Origin: Ficedula albicollis
Taxonomy: Eukaryota > Chordata > Aves > Passeriformes > Muscicapidae
Assembly: GCF_000247815.1 (NCBI RefSeq)
Contig: NW_004775942.1
Span: forward strand, 139,943 to 203,942
Reading direction: 5' to 3'
DNA length: 64,000 nucleotides
Shown here piece after piece: positions 37,104 through 49,613 of this stretch; within the stretch, counting starts at the first letter, position 1, and the number at the start of each line of letters is the position of its first letter. A program made the position numbers and the translations under genes. Under the pieces are notes generated by a model. It ran no database searches and was not told the origin of the DNA. It saw only the letters and a program-made list of their open reading frames with translations.

Positions 37104-37212
37104 CCAGGAACAACCTGGTTGCAGTGGAAGGTATCTCTGCTCGTGGCAGGGAGTGGAATGGGAATGAGCTCTAAGGTCCTTCCCAACCCAAGCCATTCTG
37201 GGATTCCATGAG
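37104..37212 (+). mobile_element. CR1 3' fragment
   Basis: 'gcagtggaaggtatctctgc' to 'cattctgggattccatgag'. Confidence 0.85.
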
Positions 37213-37471
37213 CTTGTCCAGAGCCATTCCCACCTGCAAGAGGGTTATTGATCAGGGAGGAAACGTTTTGGTGATCAGGAGGGATGCTGAGGTGCCTAAC
37301 AGGAGCCAATCCTCACTTTCCAGGCTCTCACCTCACCTGACAAATTTAACAGGGCTCAGCACAGATAATTAGAAGTGGCTGCTCATTCCTAATGAAGCCT
37401 TACACAGGTGACAAAAGCCATTTTACACCTGTCCTGCACTGCTCCACCTGGCAGCCAGAGAAATCCCTGAG

Positions 37472-37675
37472 GCCCTGGCACAGGGTGCCCAGAGCAGCTG
37501 TGGCTGCCCCTGGATGTGGCTGCCCCTGGATCCCTGGAAGTGTCCCAGGCCAGGCTGGATGGGGCTTGGGGCAACCTGGGATAGTGGAAGGTGCTCCACC
37601 CACGGTAGGGTGTGGAAACAGATGTTTTTTCAGGTCCCTTCCAACCCAAACCATTCTGGGATTCATGATCTCCCA
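37472..37675 (+). mobile_element. CR1 fragment
   Basis: 'ggccctggcacagggtgccc' to 'cattctgggattcatga', with a 17-bp tandem repeat of 'gtggctgcccctggat'. Confidence 0.9.
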
Positions 37676-39133
37676 AGAACTGCTTCTCCAGCCGCTTTCA
37701 GATTTCCTGAAGCCCGGAGCACATTTCAGCATTCACCAACTGCTTCCACGAGGAGCTGCACCCTGGAGGCGTCAACTGCTCTTGCCTGAGCCACGCTTTG
37801 CCCCAAGCAGCTCTGTTGCAACCCTCACTGAGAACATCCAGTCTGTCTGGAGGAGGGAGCATCTTCCCTTGAGGAACAGACCAAAATCCCAGCCCTTTGG
37901 ACACATCCAGACTGCCGGGACAGGAGGAGCTGGGAGCCCAGGGAAGCTGGGATCTCCTCAGCCACTTCCAGCTACCACAACAGGAAGGAAAGGCAGCTCT
38001 CTCCCAGGAATTTGGGTTGTGTCCCAACCTTCAGGGATGTGAATATACATCGAGTTTTACCCAAATATTCAGCAGAGTCTGGCGTGTGTGTGGTCTGGCA
38101 TCTGCTGCTCTGGAAGTGGGAGTTCTTCCCACGTGGATCAGGGGAAAATGGGCTGTTTGGGGGATGAGGTCAGGGTTGGAAAGGTGCTATCACTCCAAGC
38201 CATCCTCTCTGACAAGAGGTTATCCCCGCATGAAGACACTGCTGGCATCCTCCCCATGTCCTGCTGAGCCCTCCCTGTGAACAGCTGGCCCTGTCACCAG
38301 CGCTGCTGCAGCACGGGATGTCCCCAGCACACCCCGAGGGGACCTTGGAGGCAGCTCCTCACTGGGCCCAAGATTCCAGCTGACCCTGCGGGCAGCAAGG
38401 GCAGTGAGGAAAGACTGGGGCATCTTCCAGGGCATCATCCAGCTCCAGGAAGAATCCTCCTCCCTGGAAAGGGACACACCAGCCAAGCAAGCTGAAAAAA
38501 AGAAATCTACTCTAGGAGTTTGGATTTATTTTTAAAAAAAATTTTTGTCAAAAGAGATAAATGTCCCAGCTTGTGCAGCAGGGAGAGATGGAAACGGCTT
38601 GACCTCCCTCATTAGCATCACTTTAGACTAAAGCAAAGAAGCTGGGAAAAGGAGTCTGGCGATTTGTTCTCCTTTAAAAATGTCCCTGTCATCACGCTCC
38701 ATTATTTATACCAGCAGCACTGCTGGCACCGAGCCTGGGCTGGGAAGAAAAATAATACAGAGATGTCCTGCACTCCCTGCTGCCCTCCCTCTGAAGGAGA
38801 CACGGAGATGCCTCAGCTTCTGCGACCGAAGCCATGCCTGGGACCCTCCCAGAGCTGTCCCAGCCTTTGATGTGACACCCATCAAACGAGTCGGTGACCC
38901 TGGGGACTCATCATGGGGACGGCACAGGATTTATGGGATAACACCGAAAGGCTTGGCTGGGTCTGGAGCCACAGCAGCCTCAGCATTTGGGGCAGCTCCT
39001 TCTTGCTGAGATGCCCTCATCAGCCTCACCTCTTCCCAGGCTGGTGCTTGGAAAATCATGACTTGGGGGCTTGTTGGGTTTAAAATTTGCTGGTTTGAAT
39101 TTGCCTTTGGCTTCTGTTCGGCTAGCAGGGTCA

Positions 39134-39249
39134 GGCACTGCTGCTTAACCCCAAAGCTGCTCCACATTTTCTGAGGTTTGGGTCTGGCACTGCTGCTTAA
39201 CCCCAAAGCTGCTCCACCTGAGCAGCTCCACATTTTCTGAGGTTTGGGT
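39134..39249. repeat. Local duplication of about 50-64 bp
   Basis: Copies at 39134-39183 and 39186-39249 share 'ggcactgctgcttaacccc' and 'ccacattttctgaggtttgg'. The second copy has a 14-bp insertion that itself repeats part of the unit. Confidence 0.88.
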
Positions 39250-39879
39250 CCAGGGCTCGGAGCTTCGCCCCACAAACTTCACCCACCAACTGTTTTTAAA
39301 GACTAAACAAAATTAAGGACAGACAGTGCAAGTTTTTGTGCAAAACACAAAAATCCTCACTTTTTACACCTTTTCTAACGAGAGGGAAACACTCCACCCT
39401 TTTCCCGACTCCGCCTTCACTTCCCAGTCCTGCTCTGAGCTTTTCTGCTGTAAATTCCCATCGATCCCAGACCATTTGCAGGTCTTTGACAAATTCTGTC
39501 AGCTCGTCCCATGTGCAAAACTCCAGCTCTGACTTTCCGTAGAGGTCACCGGGGACAGCAGGACCTGATAGTTTTCCTCCTGAACTTTCTCAGCCCTCCA
39601 GAGCCAGCAGTGACTCAGCTGCTGCAATCCGGAAATAACAGGGAATGGCAGGAACACCCACGGGGAAATACCCGAAGAATCGCATTTCTCTTTAAAAACA
39701 CTTTTACTGTGACCTGCTCGCCAGCACCAATGACTGTCACCCAGCCAAGTCCTGAGCTGCATTCCCTCATTTCCAAAGCATTGAAACAAAATTACCGTGT
39801 CAGCTGTCCTGGCTGGGATTTGGGAATCTGCAGAGGTTTCCAAAAGCTTGGATCTCTGGTGCCTTTGCGCTGAAATAGA

Positions 39880-40225
39880 TTCACAGAATCCCAGAATAGT
39901 TTAGGTTGGGAGGGACCTTCAAAACCATCTTGTTCCACACGGGCTGCCATGGGCAGGGACACCTTCCACTGTCCCAGGCTGCTCCCAGCCCCAGTGTCCA
40001 GCCTGCCCTGGGACACTGCCAGGGATCCAGGGGCAGCCACAGCTGCTCTGGGCACCCTGTGCCAGGGCCTGCCCACCCTCCCAGGGAACAATTCCTAATT
40101 CCCAATATCCCATCCAGCCCTGCCCTCTGGCAGTGGGAGCCATTCCCTGTGTCCTGTCCCTCCCTCCCCTGTCCCCAGCCCCTCTCCAGCTCTCCTGGAG
40201 CCCCTTTAGGCTCTGGAAGGGGCTC
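39880..40225 (-). mobile_element. CR1 fragment, about 345 bp
   Basis: 'attcacagaatcccagaata' then the full 3' block to 'ctctccagctctcctggagc'. One of the longest copies here. Confidence 0.93.
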
Positions 40226-42604
40226 TGAGCTCTGTTGATTTTAACCCTTTGGAGATGGAGAGCTGGATTTGCCGGAGATGTGGGGAAGCAGTGGGATGGG
40301 AGGAGATAAACTGGGAGAAGCCCACAGCATCACCTCTCCCCAGAGGAGCTGTGGGTGGCTTAGCAGAGGAAAAGCACAGCCTGATCAACAGAGCTGTATC
40401 CTTTGGGACAGCACACTTGGAGAGAAAGAGAAACTGTGCCTGCATCCCAACTTTTCCGGGGGAAGCCAGTACAGCCTGATTACAGCCATCACCTTTCTCC
40501 CATGAGGATCAGCCACATCATCTCCATTTGCTGTTCTCCACATTAATTTCAAACCTTGCAGGCTTCAGCAGTTTCCCAGCTCTGGATACGTGCTTTTTCC
40601 ACATTTTCCATGGGATGTGTGAAGGGCTTGTGCCCAAAAGGTGCAGCGACCTCCAGGGTCCTGCAGAAATCGGGAGCTGGGCAGGGCAAGGACAAAGCCC
40701 CCCTTGGGAAGGAGCCTGGGGAGGGATGGGTGTGCTGGGAGTGCTGCCACCACCTTCCTGTCTGTGCTCCAGGGAGATGCTGAGGACCCACGTAAAACTC
40801 CCAGAATTCTGCTGCTGGAGGCAATCTCTGCCTCAGCACAATTTAATATCAGAGCACTTGACCATGCAGCCTCTTAATGTTCTTTTTGCTGTTGTGGTTT
40901 TTGTTTATTTTTTTATTTTTTTTCCAGCAGGGAGACTCCATGAAGCTGATGGCAAAATTGCCTCTGCTGCTGGCAATCAGGCTGCAAAACAAATTGTTAT
41001 ATAAAGAGATGGGAAATGGTAATGGAGCTGCCTTTTTTTCATGTTTGTTATTGAAGCAGTCTGCAGTGTTTTGCAGGGATGAGAGATATCCATCAGAGAG
41101 CAGGCACATCACATCTGCATTTTCTGGGAACACAGGAGGCACGTTGAAGATGAGCACAGTGTTTTAGGTGGTGGGGAATACCAGCCCTATCCTCACCCTG
41201 CACCCTGGATGTGGGGGAGATTCTCACCATTCCCCATTTGCCTCTCTCACCAGTTGTGCCTCCTTGGTCCCTCACAGGGCCTATCCCTGTCCCTTCACCT
41301 TTGCCAGATGAGAATTTCATACAAGATGCTGATCCCCTGTGCTCCTCTCCTCACCACCTTCCCTGTTTGAGCTAAATTATCTTGTCTACCTGCATGGTGT
41401 CATTACAAATTAACCCCTAGTTTTGACCAGGAGCAGGGAAGGCTGGAGCTGCTTGTTACAGCCAGCTCCAGCTTTTCTCCCCACTCTGCTCTGGAATTGA
41501 GATATCAAGAGACAAGCTCAATTATTTCAAGGCTTAGATCAGACTTCTCCACTGTAATGAGTATCAGTGGGATTTAGGCTGTTTTTTTAAATGCTAACAC
41601 TCCCATCCATATTAAAAGAGGATCTTTTAGTGCCTGCCTGCCCCAGAGGGGTGAGCCCCTTTCCACAGCTCAGGAAGGAAAGAGTGGTTTGCAGCATTTT
41701 CCTCCAAAGTCTTTGCCCTGAAGACATCATTTCTCAATCCAGCATTGTCCCAACATTTCAGGAAGTGGCCAGTCCCTCCCCCTTGGTGTGCCACCAAATC
41801 ATTCCCACCATGAATTCTCACTCCAGGGCTGATACCTGAGCCAGTACCTGCAGCACTTTGTGTCATACAAAGTTCTGTCAGGAGCTGGTGGGATGAATTT
41901 TTGCTCTTGGGCTGCAACATTTGGCCATGAGGGTCAAGCATTTGGCTGGAGGTTTCTGCAAAAAAAACCTGAGCTTGAGGATGGCTCACAGCTGCCTTGT
42001 TAGGGTGGATATTGCCTTTCACCTGAAATCAGAGCTGCTTTATTGACTTGGTGATGCCTGGCTCCCAGGCAGCCAGGCTTTAATGCATACTAATGAACGA
42101 AACAAGTGTTTTCCCCCAGAAGTGTCACGTGTTTCCCCAGACTTCCCCGCAGCTCAGCCCAAGAGATAACATCAAAGTGGTACAATTTAATGAACCTGCT
42201 CCCTTACAGTGCAGAGCATAATTTACTGGCTGCTATGCAGGGAAAGAAACCCTCACTGCTGGCGAGGCTTTTCAGTCCATTCCTCTGATTTTAATAAGTT
42301 ACAACTTTCCTTGTGCCATTTGGGGGGAAGAATGTGAGAGATGGAGTGATAAAACAGTGATTCATCCCATGCTGGGAGGTTTATTAAAGAAAAAAAAAAA
42401 AAAAGAAAAAAAAAACAGCAAAAACCTGACCTTTCAGCTATGTGTGTGAAAAGGAAGGAAAAAACAATTCTGTTTGAAGAGATTCCTTCTGTGCCAGAGA
42501 GAAGGGCTCAAACCCAGCGTGTTATGAGTAAGCAGAGATACCTGTGCACATCCCAGCCCCTCTCCACCTGATGTCCTTGCCCTCTTCTCCCATTTCTTGG
42601 AAAA
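40226..42604. other. Intergenic sequence, no gene seen
   Basis: Unique sequence with short A and T runs. No paired splice signals with an open frame were found. Confidence 0.6.
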
Positions 42605-42800
42605 ATGACCAATAGGCTGAGGGGAAATGCACCAGGGAAGGCTCAGGTTGAATATTAGGAGGAATTTCTTCACTGAAAGAGCAGTCAGGCTTTGGGGCAG
42701 TGGTGGAATCACCATCCTTGTTCAAAAAGCAAACAGATGTCACCATGTGATCCAGCGGGCACTGTTACAGGTTGGAATTGATGATGTGGGAGGTTTTTCC
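42605..42800 (+). mobile_element. CR1 fragment, diverged subfamily
   Basis: 'aggctcaggttgaatattag', 'tttcttcactgaaagagcag' and 'gtggtggaatcaccatcctt' resemble the CR1 region before the 3' end. It lies directly left of the probable LTR. Confidence 0.75.
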
Positions 42801-42964
42801 AGCAGTAACCATCCCATTATTCCACGGCACTGTGTCTTGGGAGATCACCAGCCCTTATCCCTGCTGTTGTGGAGGAGAGGGACTAAAGGACAGGGTGGGA
42901 CAGCCCTGGCTGCTGCTCAGCCACAAAAACTGCTGCTGTTTGAAGACAACAAACATTTCTCCAT

Positions 42965-43370
42965 TGTTGCAATAAATGAGCCACGACTCCATTTTCTTCA
43001 TGCAGGAAAAGCCAATTCTTTATTCACACAACTCATTTTATACAGTTTTTACAGACCTCATGTGCAACTTTAATTGGTTAATAGCTTTCTTGCCAGGTTA
43101 GTAAAAGGTATTTTACTTGTCCATCAAATCTCTCTATTCTTGAATTGTTTACAAATTTTCTTTACTGCTTCTCATGGGACAAATCCCTTGTTATTGCAGG
43201 TGCATTTGTTTTCCACCCTCAGAATAGGTTGTTGTGTTAATGAACTTCTCATTCTCAAAATAGCTTCACATGGGAACTTGCAAACTGCGTGTTAGCTTAG
43301 TTAAAAGTAGCAGGGCTTAATCCATATTTTATAAGATTTTCTTTTGTAATTTCTCTACCTGTCTATGACA
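42965..43370 (-). mobile_element. Probable solo ERV LTR
   Basis: Read on the minus strand, a 406-bp AT-rich block begins TGTCATAGAC and ends TTGCAACA (TG...CA termini). It contains TATAAAATG (43034-43042) followed by AATAAA (43019-43024), which is the promoter and poly(A) arrangement of an LTR. No target-site duplication, primer-binding site or internal retroviral gene is visible, so it is most likely an old solo LTR. The family was not identified. Confidence 0.55.
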
Positions 43371-43827
43371 CTGCATGGCACATCCTTCCCAGGGCTGCTG
43401 GAACAGCCTCATTCCAAGAGGACACCTGGCTTTGGAAGCAGCAAGAGCTGCAAAGCCCCAGATGCTGCAGCCCAGCTCCTGCACAAGCAAAGCCTCTGAG
43501 AGAGGAGAGGGAGGCTTTAATTACGTGTCCATGGCAACCTCCCCAATCAAATGGCCAGCACAAGGGCCCTTTCCTCTCCTCTCCTTGCTCTCGTTTGCCT
43601 CTGGAGCAATTAGGCTGGGATTAGGAGAGCCCAGCTGTGTCTGGGCAGGCACAGAGGGAGTGGGAGCCTTCCTCCCCCAGCACTGAGAGCTGAAGGGGCC
43701 CAAGGAGCCTGGTCTGCATCTCCACTGCAATTCCTGGTCACCTGCCTGCCCCAGGGATCCTGCCAGGGGCTGCTGGTGAAGCCAGGAGAGGCATTTTCCT
43801 CATGGACTCCATGACTTCCTCATGGAC

Positions 43828-44170
43828 TCATGGAATGGTTTGGGTTGGAAGGGAACTTAAAGCCCATCCCATCCCAGCCCCTGCCATTGCAGGGACACCT
43901 TCCACTGTCCCAGGCTGCTCCAAGCCCCAGTGTCCAGCCTGGCCTGGGACACTGCCAGGGATCCAGGGGCAGCCACAGCTGCTCTGGGCACCCTGTGCCA
44001 GGGCCTGCCCACCCTCCCAGGGAACAATTCCTTCCCAATATCCCATCCATCCCTGCCCTCTGGCAGTGGGAGCCATTCCCTGTGTCCTGTCCCTCCCTCC
44101 CCTGTCCCCAGTCCCTCTCCAGCTCTCCTGGAGCCCCTTTAGGCTCTGGAAGGGTTCTGAGCTCTCCCTG
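43828..44170 (-). mobile_element. CR1 fragment, about 340 bp
   Basis: 'catggaatggtttgggttgg' through 'ctctccagctctcctggagc'. Very similar to the copy at 39880-40225. Confidence 0.93.
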
Positions 44171-44910
44171 GAGCTTCTCCTCTCCAGGTGAGCACCCCCA
44201 GCTCTGCCCGCCTGTCCCCACAGGAGAGACAAAGAAAGCAAACAACAAGCCAGGCTCTCATCTCTGAAATGTTCCCTGTTTTTGGTCGCTGGGATTTTGC
44301 TCACCCTTCCTGCCAGGTTTAAGAGGAGTTGGGTGCCTCTTTCCTTGTCCTGCCCTCAGGAGCTGCTGGGATTCACAGAGGGGCCCTCGCCCGCTTCTGG
44401 TTTTTACTTCACGAGGAGGAGCGTGGCTTTGGAGGAAGAGGAGCATAGAAATAGGTTTATAGTGGAGCCATCCTTCCCTCTGGTATGGGAAAAGCTGCCC
44501 TCAGCTCTCCCTTGCTCCATCCAAAGAAACCACAGCTCCTGAGGTGACATTTCAGAGCACAGGAGAGGAGGAGGAGGAAGCCATCAAGGTGGCGTCCACC
44601 CCACAGCATTGTTCTCTTTTCTCGGGGACAAGACATCAATATTTGCTTTTCCATTTCCCTCTGGGCCCCACTGTTCGAGGGCTGGGCCCGGGGACAGCTT
44701 CAGCAGCTCACCTCTGTTTACTCTGAGCGCCATGGCGGGCCTGGCCCTTCCTCCGCTGCCTGGGGGGGAAGGAAAAGCCCATTCCTCCTGGCGTGAGGAG
44801 ACTCATTGTCCCTCCCCACTGCCCCTCAGCAACAGCTGCTCCCCTTGTCTTGTGGAGCTGCCTATTTTCTTTTTCAGCACTACTTAAAAGGCGGGCCTGG
44901 CCCGTTTTTT

Positions 44911-44971
44911 NNNNNNNNNNNNNNNNNNNNNNNNNNNNNNNNNNNNNNNNNNNNNNNNNNNNNNNNNNNNN
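44911..44971. other. Assembly gap (61 N) with duplicated flanks
   Basis: This run of N is flanked on both sides by the same 22 bp (44883-44904 and 44973-44994; core 'ggcgggcctggcccg'). The contigs probably overlap and were not merged. Confidence 0.99.
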
Positions 44972-45116
44972 TCTTAAAAGGCGGGCCTGGCCCGAGCACG
45001 TCTGCCAAATCAAATGGTTGGCTTGCTGTGAGGCTCAGCCCCAGGCTTGGAGTGGGAAGGGATCCAGGGACAGAGCAAGTTTAAAAAAAAAGATCCCACT
45101 TGGCTTCTTGCTTCGT

Positions 45117-45134
45117 AGATCGGAAGAGCGTCGT

Positions 45135-45136
<2 letters not shown>
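45117..45136 (+). other. Illumina TruSeq adapter remnant
   Basis: AGATCGGAAGAGCGTCGTGT is identical over 20 nt to the start of the Illumina TruSeq universal adapter as read at the 3' end of short inserts. It is contamination in the assembly, not bird DNA. Confidence 0.97.

Positions 45137-45185
<49 letters not shown>
45137..45185. other. Pure C run, 49 nt, directly after adapter sequence
   Basis: The run starts at the base after 20 nt of Illumina adapter, so its technical origin is close to certain. Confidence 0.95.
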
Positions 45186-46669
45186 TTTTTAGCAATGGCT
45201 GCGTGAACTCATCGTGCTCGGCCCCTTCTTGTTCTGCCTGCCTTGAAACGAGCTCAACTCAAACCAGATTTTTATGTAGCCAGAAAAAAAAAAACAAACA
45301 TATATATATATATATATTTCCAAGGCTCTATTTTTGCTGCATTAAGGACGTCAGGAAAAGGTGGTGATTCCTGCTCTTTCTTTCAAACTCTGCCAGCCCT
45401 GCTCTTTGCAGGTGGTGGGTTCCTCAGCAGGAAGGTTTGCAGGGCTGCCTCTCAGCTGTGGTTTCTGCCTCAAACCCAGCAAGCTGGTGACTTTTACCAC
45501 TTATTAAGAATTGCACCCCGTCTGTCTGACTTGATTTTTATTCCCACTCTCTAAGAGCAAACCCACAGCACAAGATCTGCATCTTGCTGAGCCCCCCAAG
45601 CACCTTTGCTGCCCCAAAAAGCAAGAACTTTCCCTTTGTGGGAGGCAGGGAAAGCAAAAAAGCCTCTCCTGCTTCAAACTCAGCGCCACATCTTTGTTCA
45701 CTGCATGATTTAACAACCACAATTACAAGGTTGGATTGACCCTGCGTCCAGGAAAGGCCCTTGCTGGCATTTCTCACCCTCTGGAAGGGAGGGAATTTTC
45801 CCTCCTTCCCCTCACCCAGGACCATGGCATCTTGTTGGGTTTTTTTAAGCAATAAAAAGCCTCTTTGGATTTATTGTTCTGTGTTGCCCTCTCGGTGCAC
45901 AGCTTCTATTCCTCCTTAGCCCAGCAATGGGGTTTCTGCATCAGCAACAGACCCAATCCCGTTGAGGTTTTAAACCTGGCATTGTGGGACTGAGGCAAGG
46001 GGGACAAGGAGGAGAAAATTTGGGTTCAAGGGCAGAAGGATGATGCTTTTGCTCCATTATCTCCACGTGTGCTGCGTGCCCAGGCTGTGTGCAGGATCCA
46101 GAGTGACCAAACCCCAGCAGCAAAAGCAGCAGCTCCATCCTGGGTGGGTGTGAATGGTCCTGGATGATGGGTTTGGACGCCTGGTCCAAAGGGCAGGTGG
46201 CACCTGTGGCATCTTTACCTCCTGCTCGTGCTCAGTGCCAACACTGGGAATTGTGCGTTGAGAGACAGGTGGGATCATGGCAGAAAGGTGGGAACAGAGC
46301 AGAAGGGTGGGAAGGCAGCAGAGGATGGGAATGTGTCAGCAGAGAGACGCTGCTCCTTGTGCCTCACCTCAAATTCCCAGCCTGCCCCGAACACACACTG
46401 CAGGCTCTGTGCCTGGGGTGAGTTAATAGAGATGTAATCCTGTTACTGAGGGCAGGACAGGCCCCAGCCCATTCACAGCACCTCTGTTAATTAAGACCAG
46501 CTCTAAGCCTCTTCAGACAAGGTGCCTGGCAAGCTGGGGAAGGAGCCAGGCCACTGGTTTGCTTTTGATGTGCTACATCCAGAGCTTATTGAGGACCAGT
46601 GTCACCAGCAACCCAGGGCAGAGATGTTCCCCCACTGCAGAGCGAGCCACACTGTGTCCTGGGCTTACA
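45186..46669. other. Intergenic sequence, no gene seen
   Basis: Unique apart from the (AT)n tract. Its left end follows the adapter and C run, so its physical link to the sequence on the left is uncertain. Confidence 0.6.
45300..45318. repeat. (AT)n microsatellite
   Basis: About nine perfect dinucleotide units next to an A run. Confidence 0.93.
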
Positions 46670-46882
46670 AAATCATGGAATTATGGAATGGCCTGGGTGG
46701 GAGGGGACATTAAAGCCCATCTCAATCCACCTCCCTGGAGGGACCTCAAAGCCCCTCTCATTCCACCCCTACCCTGGGCAGGGACACCTTCCACTCTCCC
46801 AGGCTGCTCCAAGCCCTGTCCAGCTTAGCCTTGGACACTGCCAGGGATCCAGGGACAGCCACAGCTTCCCTGGGCAGCTGAA
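46670..46882 (-). mobile_element. CR1 fragment with internal repeat
   Basis: 'atcatggaattatggaatgg' and 'gggcagggacaccttccact'. The 'acctcaaagcccctctca' segment repeats part of the preceding 40 bp. Confidence 0.87.
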
Positions 46883-49509
46883 ATGAAGGAGAAGCAAAGA
46901 CATCCCTCCTGAAGGGACTTAGAGGAGGTCTGGCAGCCCAAATTTACTGCAGGCATCATGCAACTCATTAGTTTTCATTAAATGCAGCTCCTCGAGCCAA
47001 GTGGGAATCACAGCTTTTGTTAAAAGGAACCGTCGGAGTCTCACAGAAGAGGCAGAAAGCAGAGAGAACTCAGAGCTGGAACAGAAAGCAAATAAAACTC
47101 CAATATTTTTGCTTTGTAATGAATATAATTAATTATGCTGGAGCTCTTTGCATAATTCCACAGTTGTCTGAGAGAGTTTGCCAGAGCAAGTAGTTCTGAC
47201 ACGCTGCACGCAGAAACTGCCCTTTTGACTCCACGAGGATATTGAAGATGTTCTGGTAAATATTTACATTTTTTAATCTCTAGTGCTAATCAGAGCTGAG
47301 ATTATTGCACTCACAAGAGTTTATTAAAATAAACTCTGTCCTGATTGCTTGCTTTCTGCATTTGCTGGAGTTTTGCACCCCCCCAACTCCCCCCCCCCAA
47401 CTGTCCAGATGCCAAGGAAGCTGGCCAACTCCCCCCCCCAACTGTCCAGATGCCAAGGAAGCTGGGATTTTATTGGGGTTAGATTTGTTGGAATAATGCA
47501 GTTTCTGTAGTAGTTTGAAAGGGTTTGGTCCCTAGGGGCAGATGTTGTTCCAAAATTAGATGTCCCCCGAATCTTTCTTGATACTGAAATATGGGGATCT
47601 TGGGGTAGAAATCATTCTGTGGGTCTTTTTCTTCCTTGCAGCTGCTGTTTATTGGGAAAAGTTGTTTTTATGAAGAGGAGAGGGCAGTGTGAGCTCTCGT
47701 GGCTTATTCAAGGTCAAGCTTCTCCTGCAACCCCTGGAAGGGCTCCTTTGGCCCCATTCCATGGAACTGGCCCTGGGTTATCACCATTCATGCATCATCT
47801 CAGCACAGAGCCCTGGGGCTGTCTCATAAACGCTCCCCAGGCCAAATTCAACACTCTGAGTGTGCAGTGGGGAAGGATTTGCATCCCTGAGCTGGGAAGA
47901 CCCAACTCTGACAGATCCCTGCTCTTCCCCAGTCCGTGCAAACCTCCTTGGCCGTGCTGCAGCTGCACTGGGATGCTCTTAGCAGGGCTTCACTTGGGCT
48001 CCAGAAGGAGCCTGAGCTGTGTCTGTGGAAAATCTCCTCCCCAGAATAAAGGGTTCCGTGATTTTTCCTGCTTCAGCTAGCTAAAACAAAAAACCCTAGC
48101 TAACTAAAAAGCAAAGGAGAGCTCTCTCTCTCTCTCTCTCTGTCTGTGCTGCAAAAAACACAGTCTGTGGGAAGGAAAACTGAAGCTCTTATCTCAGTGT
48201 TTTTGAACACACCTGCCTCAGACATTCCACAGCTTCTCCTTCTCCCCCCCACCCCCTTCAGTCTCAGATCTAGTTTTAAAGGTGCAAAACTTACAGACGG
48301 ATGGGGATACAGTTCAGCATCAAAAAAGTCACCCCAGGCCACTCGCTTTGCGAGTTGAAAATTAAGCCCAGTCTGGGTCTGTGCTGCAGGCTGCCTTGGA
48401 CCCGTGCCTGGGTTTTATGGGGTGGTTGGTCCAACCAGGAGCCACAAAGGGTCAGGCAAAAGACCACTTTAAAAGCAAGCAGGGTTCTGTAAATGCCCCC
48501 TGAAGCCTTGGATTTCTTGCAACAGCCGTCCCTGCTGCCAGGGCTCATTCTGCCCCTTGCACAGCAAGATTTGTGAGAGGGGAAAAGCGAAGGCTGCATG
48601 TCCTGAGCTGGCAAAACCAAGGACAAATAATTGCAGAGCTGAGCAGTCAGGGAGGACAGAATAAATGAGCTATTTGAAAATCACAGCAGGGCTCAGCACT
48701 GCAGCTCCAAGCTGCCCGTGCCCCAGAGTCAGGGAGCTCTGGGATCCCTCCAGCCCTCAGGTGTCTTTGGTATTTTGCTCTTTAATATCAGTCCTGCAAA
48801 GTTTGCAGCTTGTCTGGGTGCATTCTTCCAGTGCTGCTGAGTTTAGGCTCTGGGCAGAGGTGAGAAGCCCTTGGATCATCCTTAAGGGGAAAGAAAAGCA
48901 ACACACTTGGTTTGACATGACTTTTCACTGGGGATGGACCCATTAAAAATCAGGGCAATGACACCAAGTGAGCTTCTGGTTGAACCCTGAAACAAGCTGG
49001 GGAGGGAAAACATCACTTCAGGAACACCTCAGGAAAAAAAAAAATAGGAAAACTCCTATATTTCAGTTTTCTATGTGAAAGAAACAAATTGCTGCTGTCA
49101 TCCATCCTCCCCTGGCAGTGCCAGGCTGTCTTGTAGCAAAGGCTCACCCCTCTTTTCAAGTCTGTCAGATAATTTTGACCTTGCTGCAGACCAGACTGGG
49201 TGTTTGGAGCTGTCACCAGACAGGGTGAGGAAGGAGGGGAGGGAAGAACATTCAGTTCAGCGCTGTGGGAACCAGGCAGTGTGAAAAACAGGGAGCAGCC
49301 CGTGAACAGATGGAGGGTAAAGAAGTGGTGAAGACTTGCAGGCTCTGCTGCATTAATGATGTTAATAAGCAGTGAGGAGTGATTAATGAATTATATCCAA
49401 CGGATTTGGGTCAGCTGGGGACACCTCAGGTCAGTGCTGCCCCTGCTTTGCAGACAGGAATGGAGTTCTGGGTAATGGGTCCCTCCCCACCAGCCAGTGG
49501 TATTTTAGA
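46883..49509. other. Intergenic sequence, no gene seen
   Basis: The part 47090-47330 is AT-rich with 'tgaatataattaattatgct' and may be regulatory. A (CT)n tract of about 20 bp lies near 48121-48141. Confidence 0.5.
47384..47465. repeat. Tandem duplication of a 42-bp unit
   Basis: Two copies contain 'caactcc', a C run and 'aactgtccagatgccaagg'. They differ in C-run length. Confidence 0.93.
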
Positions 49510-49613
49510 GCAGATCCAGGATTGACTTCTAAAATGAACTAGGAAATTGCCATCATTCTGATATTTATAAAGATTTTTAAGGGGATCTGATCCAGGATTG
49601 GCCCCTAAAATGA
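49510..49613. repeat. Inverted occurrence of the 76-bp repeat, about 1.4 copies
   Basis: The reverse complement of the 35725-36022 unit is seen here, including 'atatttataaagattttt', 'aaggggatctgatccagga' and 'cctaaaatga'. It lies in unique sequence about 13.5 kb from the main array. Confidence 0.9.

Larger units (their letters stand above)
36190..39879. other. Intergenic sequence, no gene seen
   Basis: Holds two CR1 copies and one local duplication. The stretch 36420-36800 is AT-rich with 'gaaattaattaattagtg' and 'ggcgattaattgttaatttt', possibly regulatory. Confidence 0.5.

Noticed and set aside
44733..44887. Plus-strand ATG in good Kozak context (gcgccATGGCGG) with a 51-codon frame
   Set aside because: The frame is short, has no domain, and the 'ggcgggcctggccc' motif recurs at the gap edges, so this is repeat or assembly-related.
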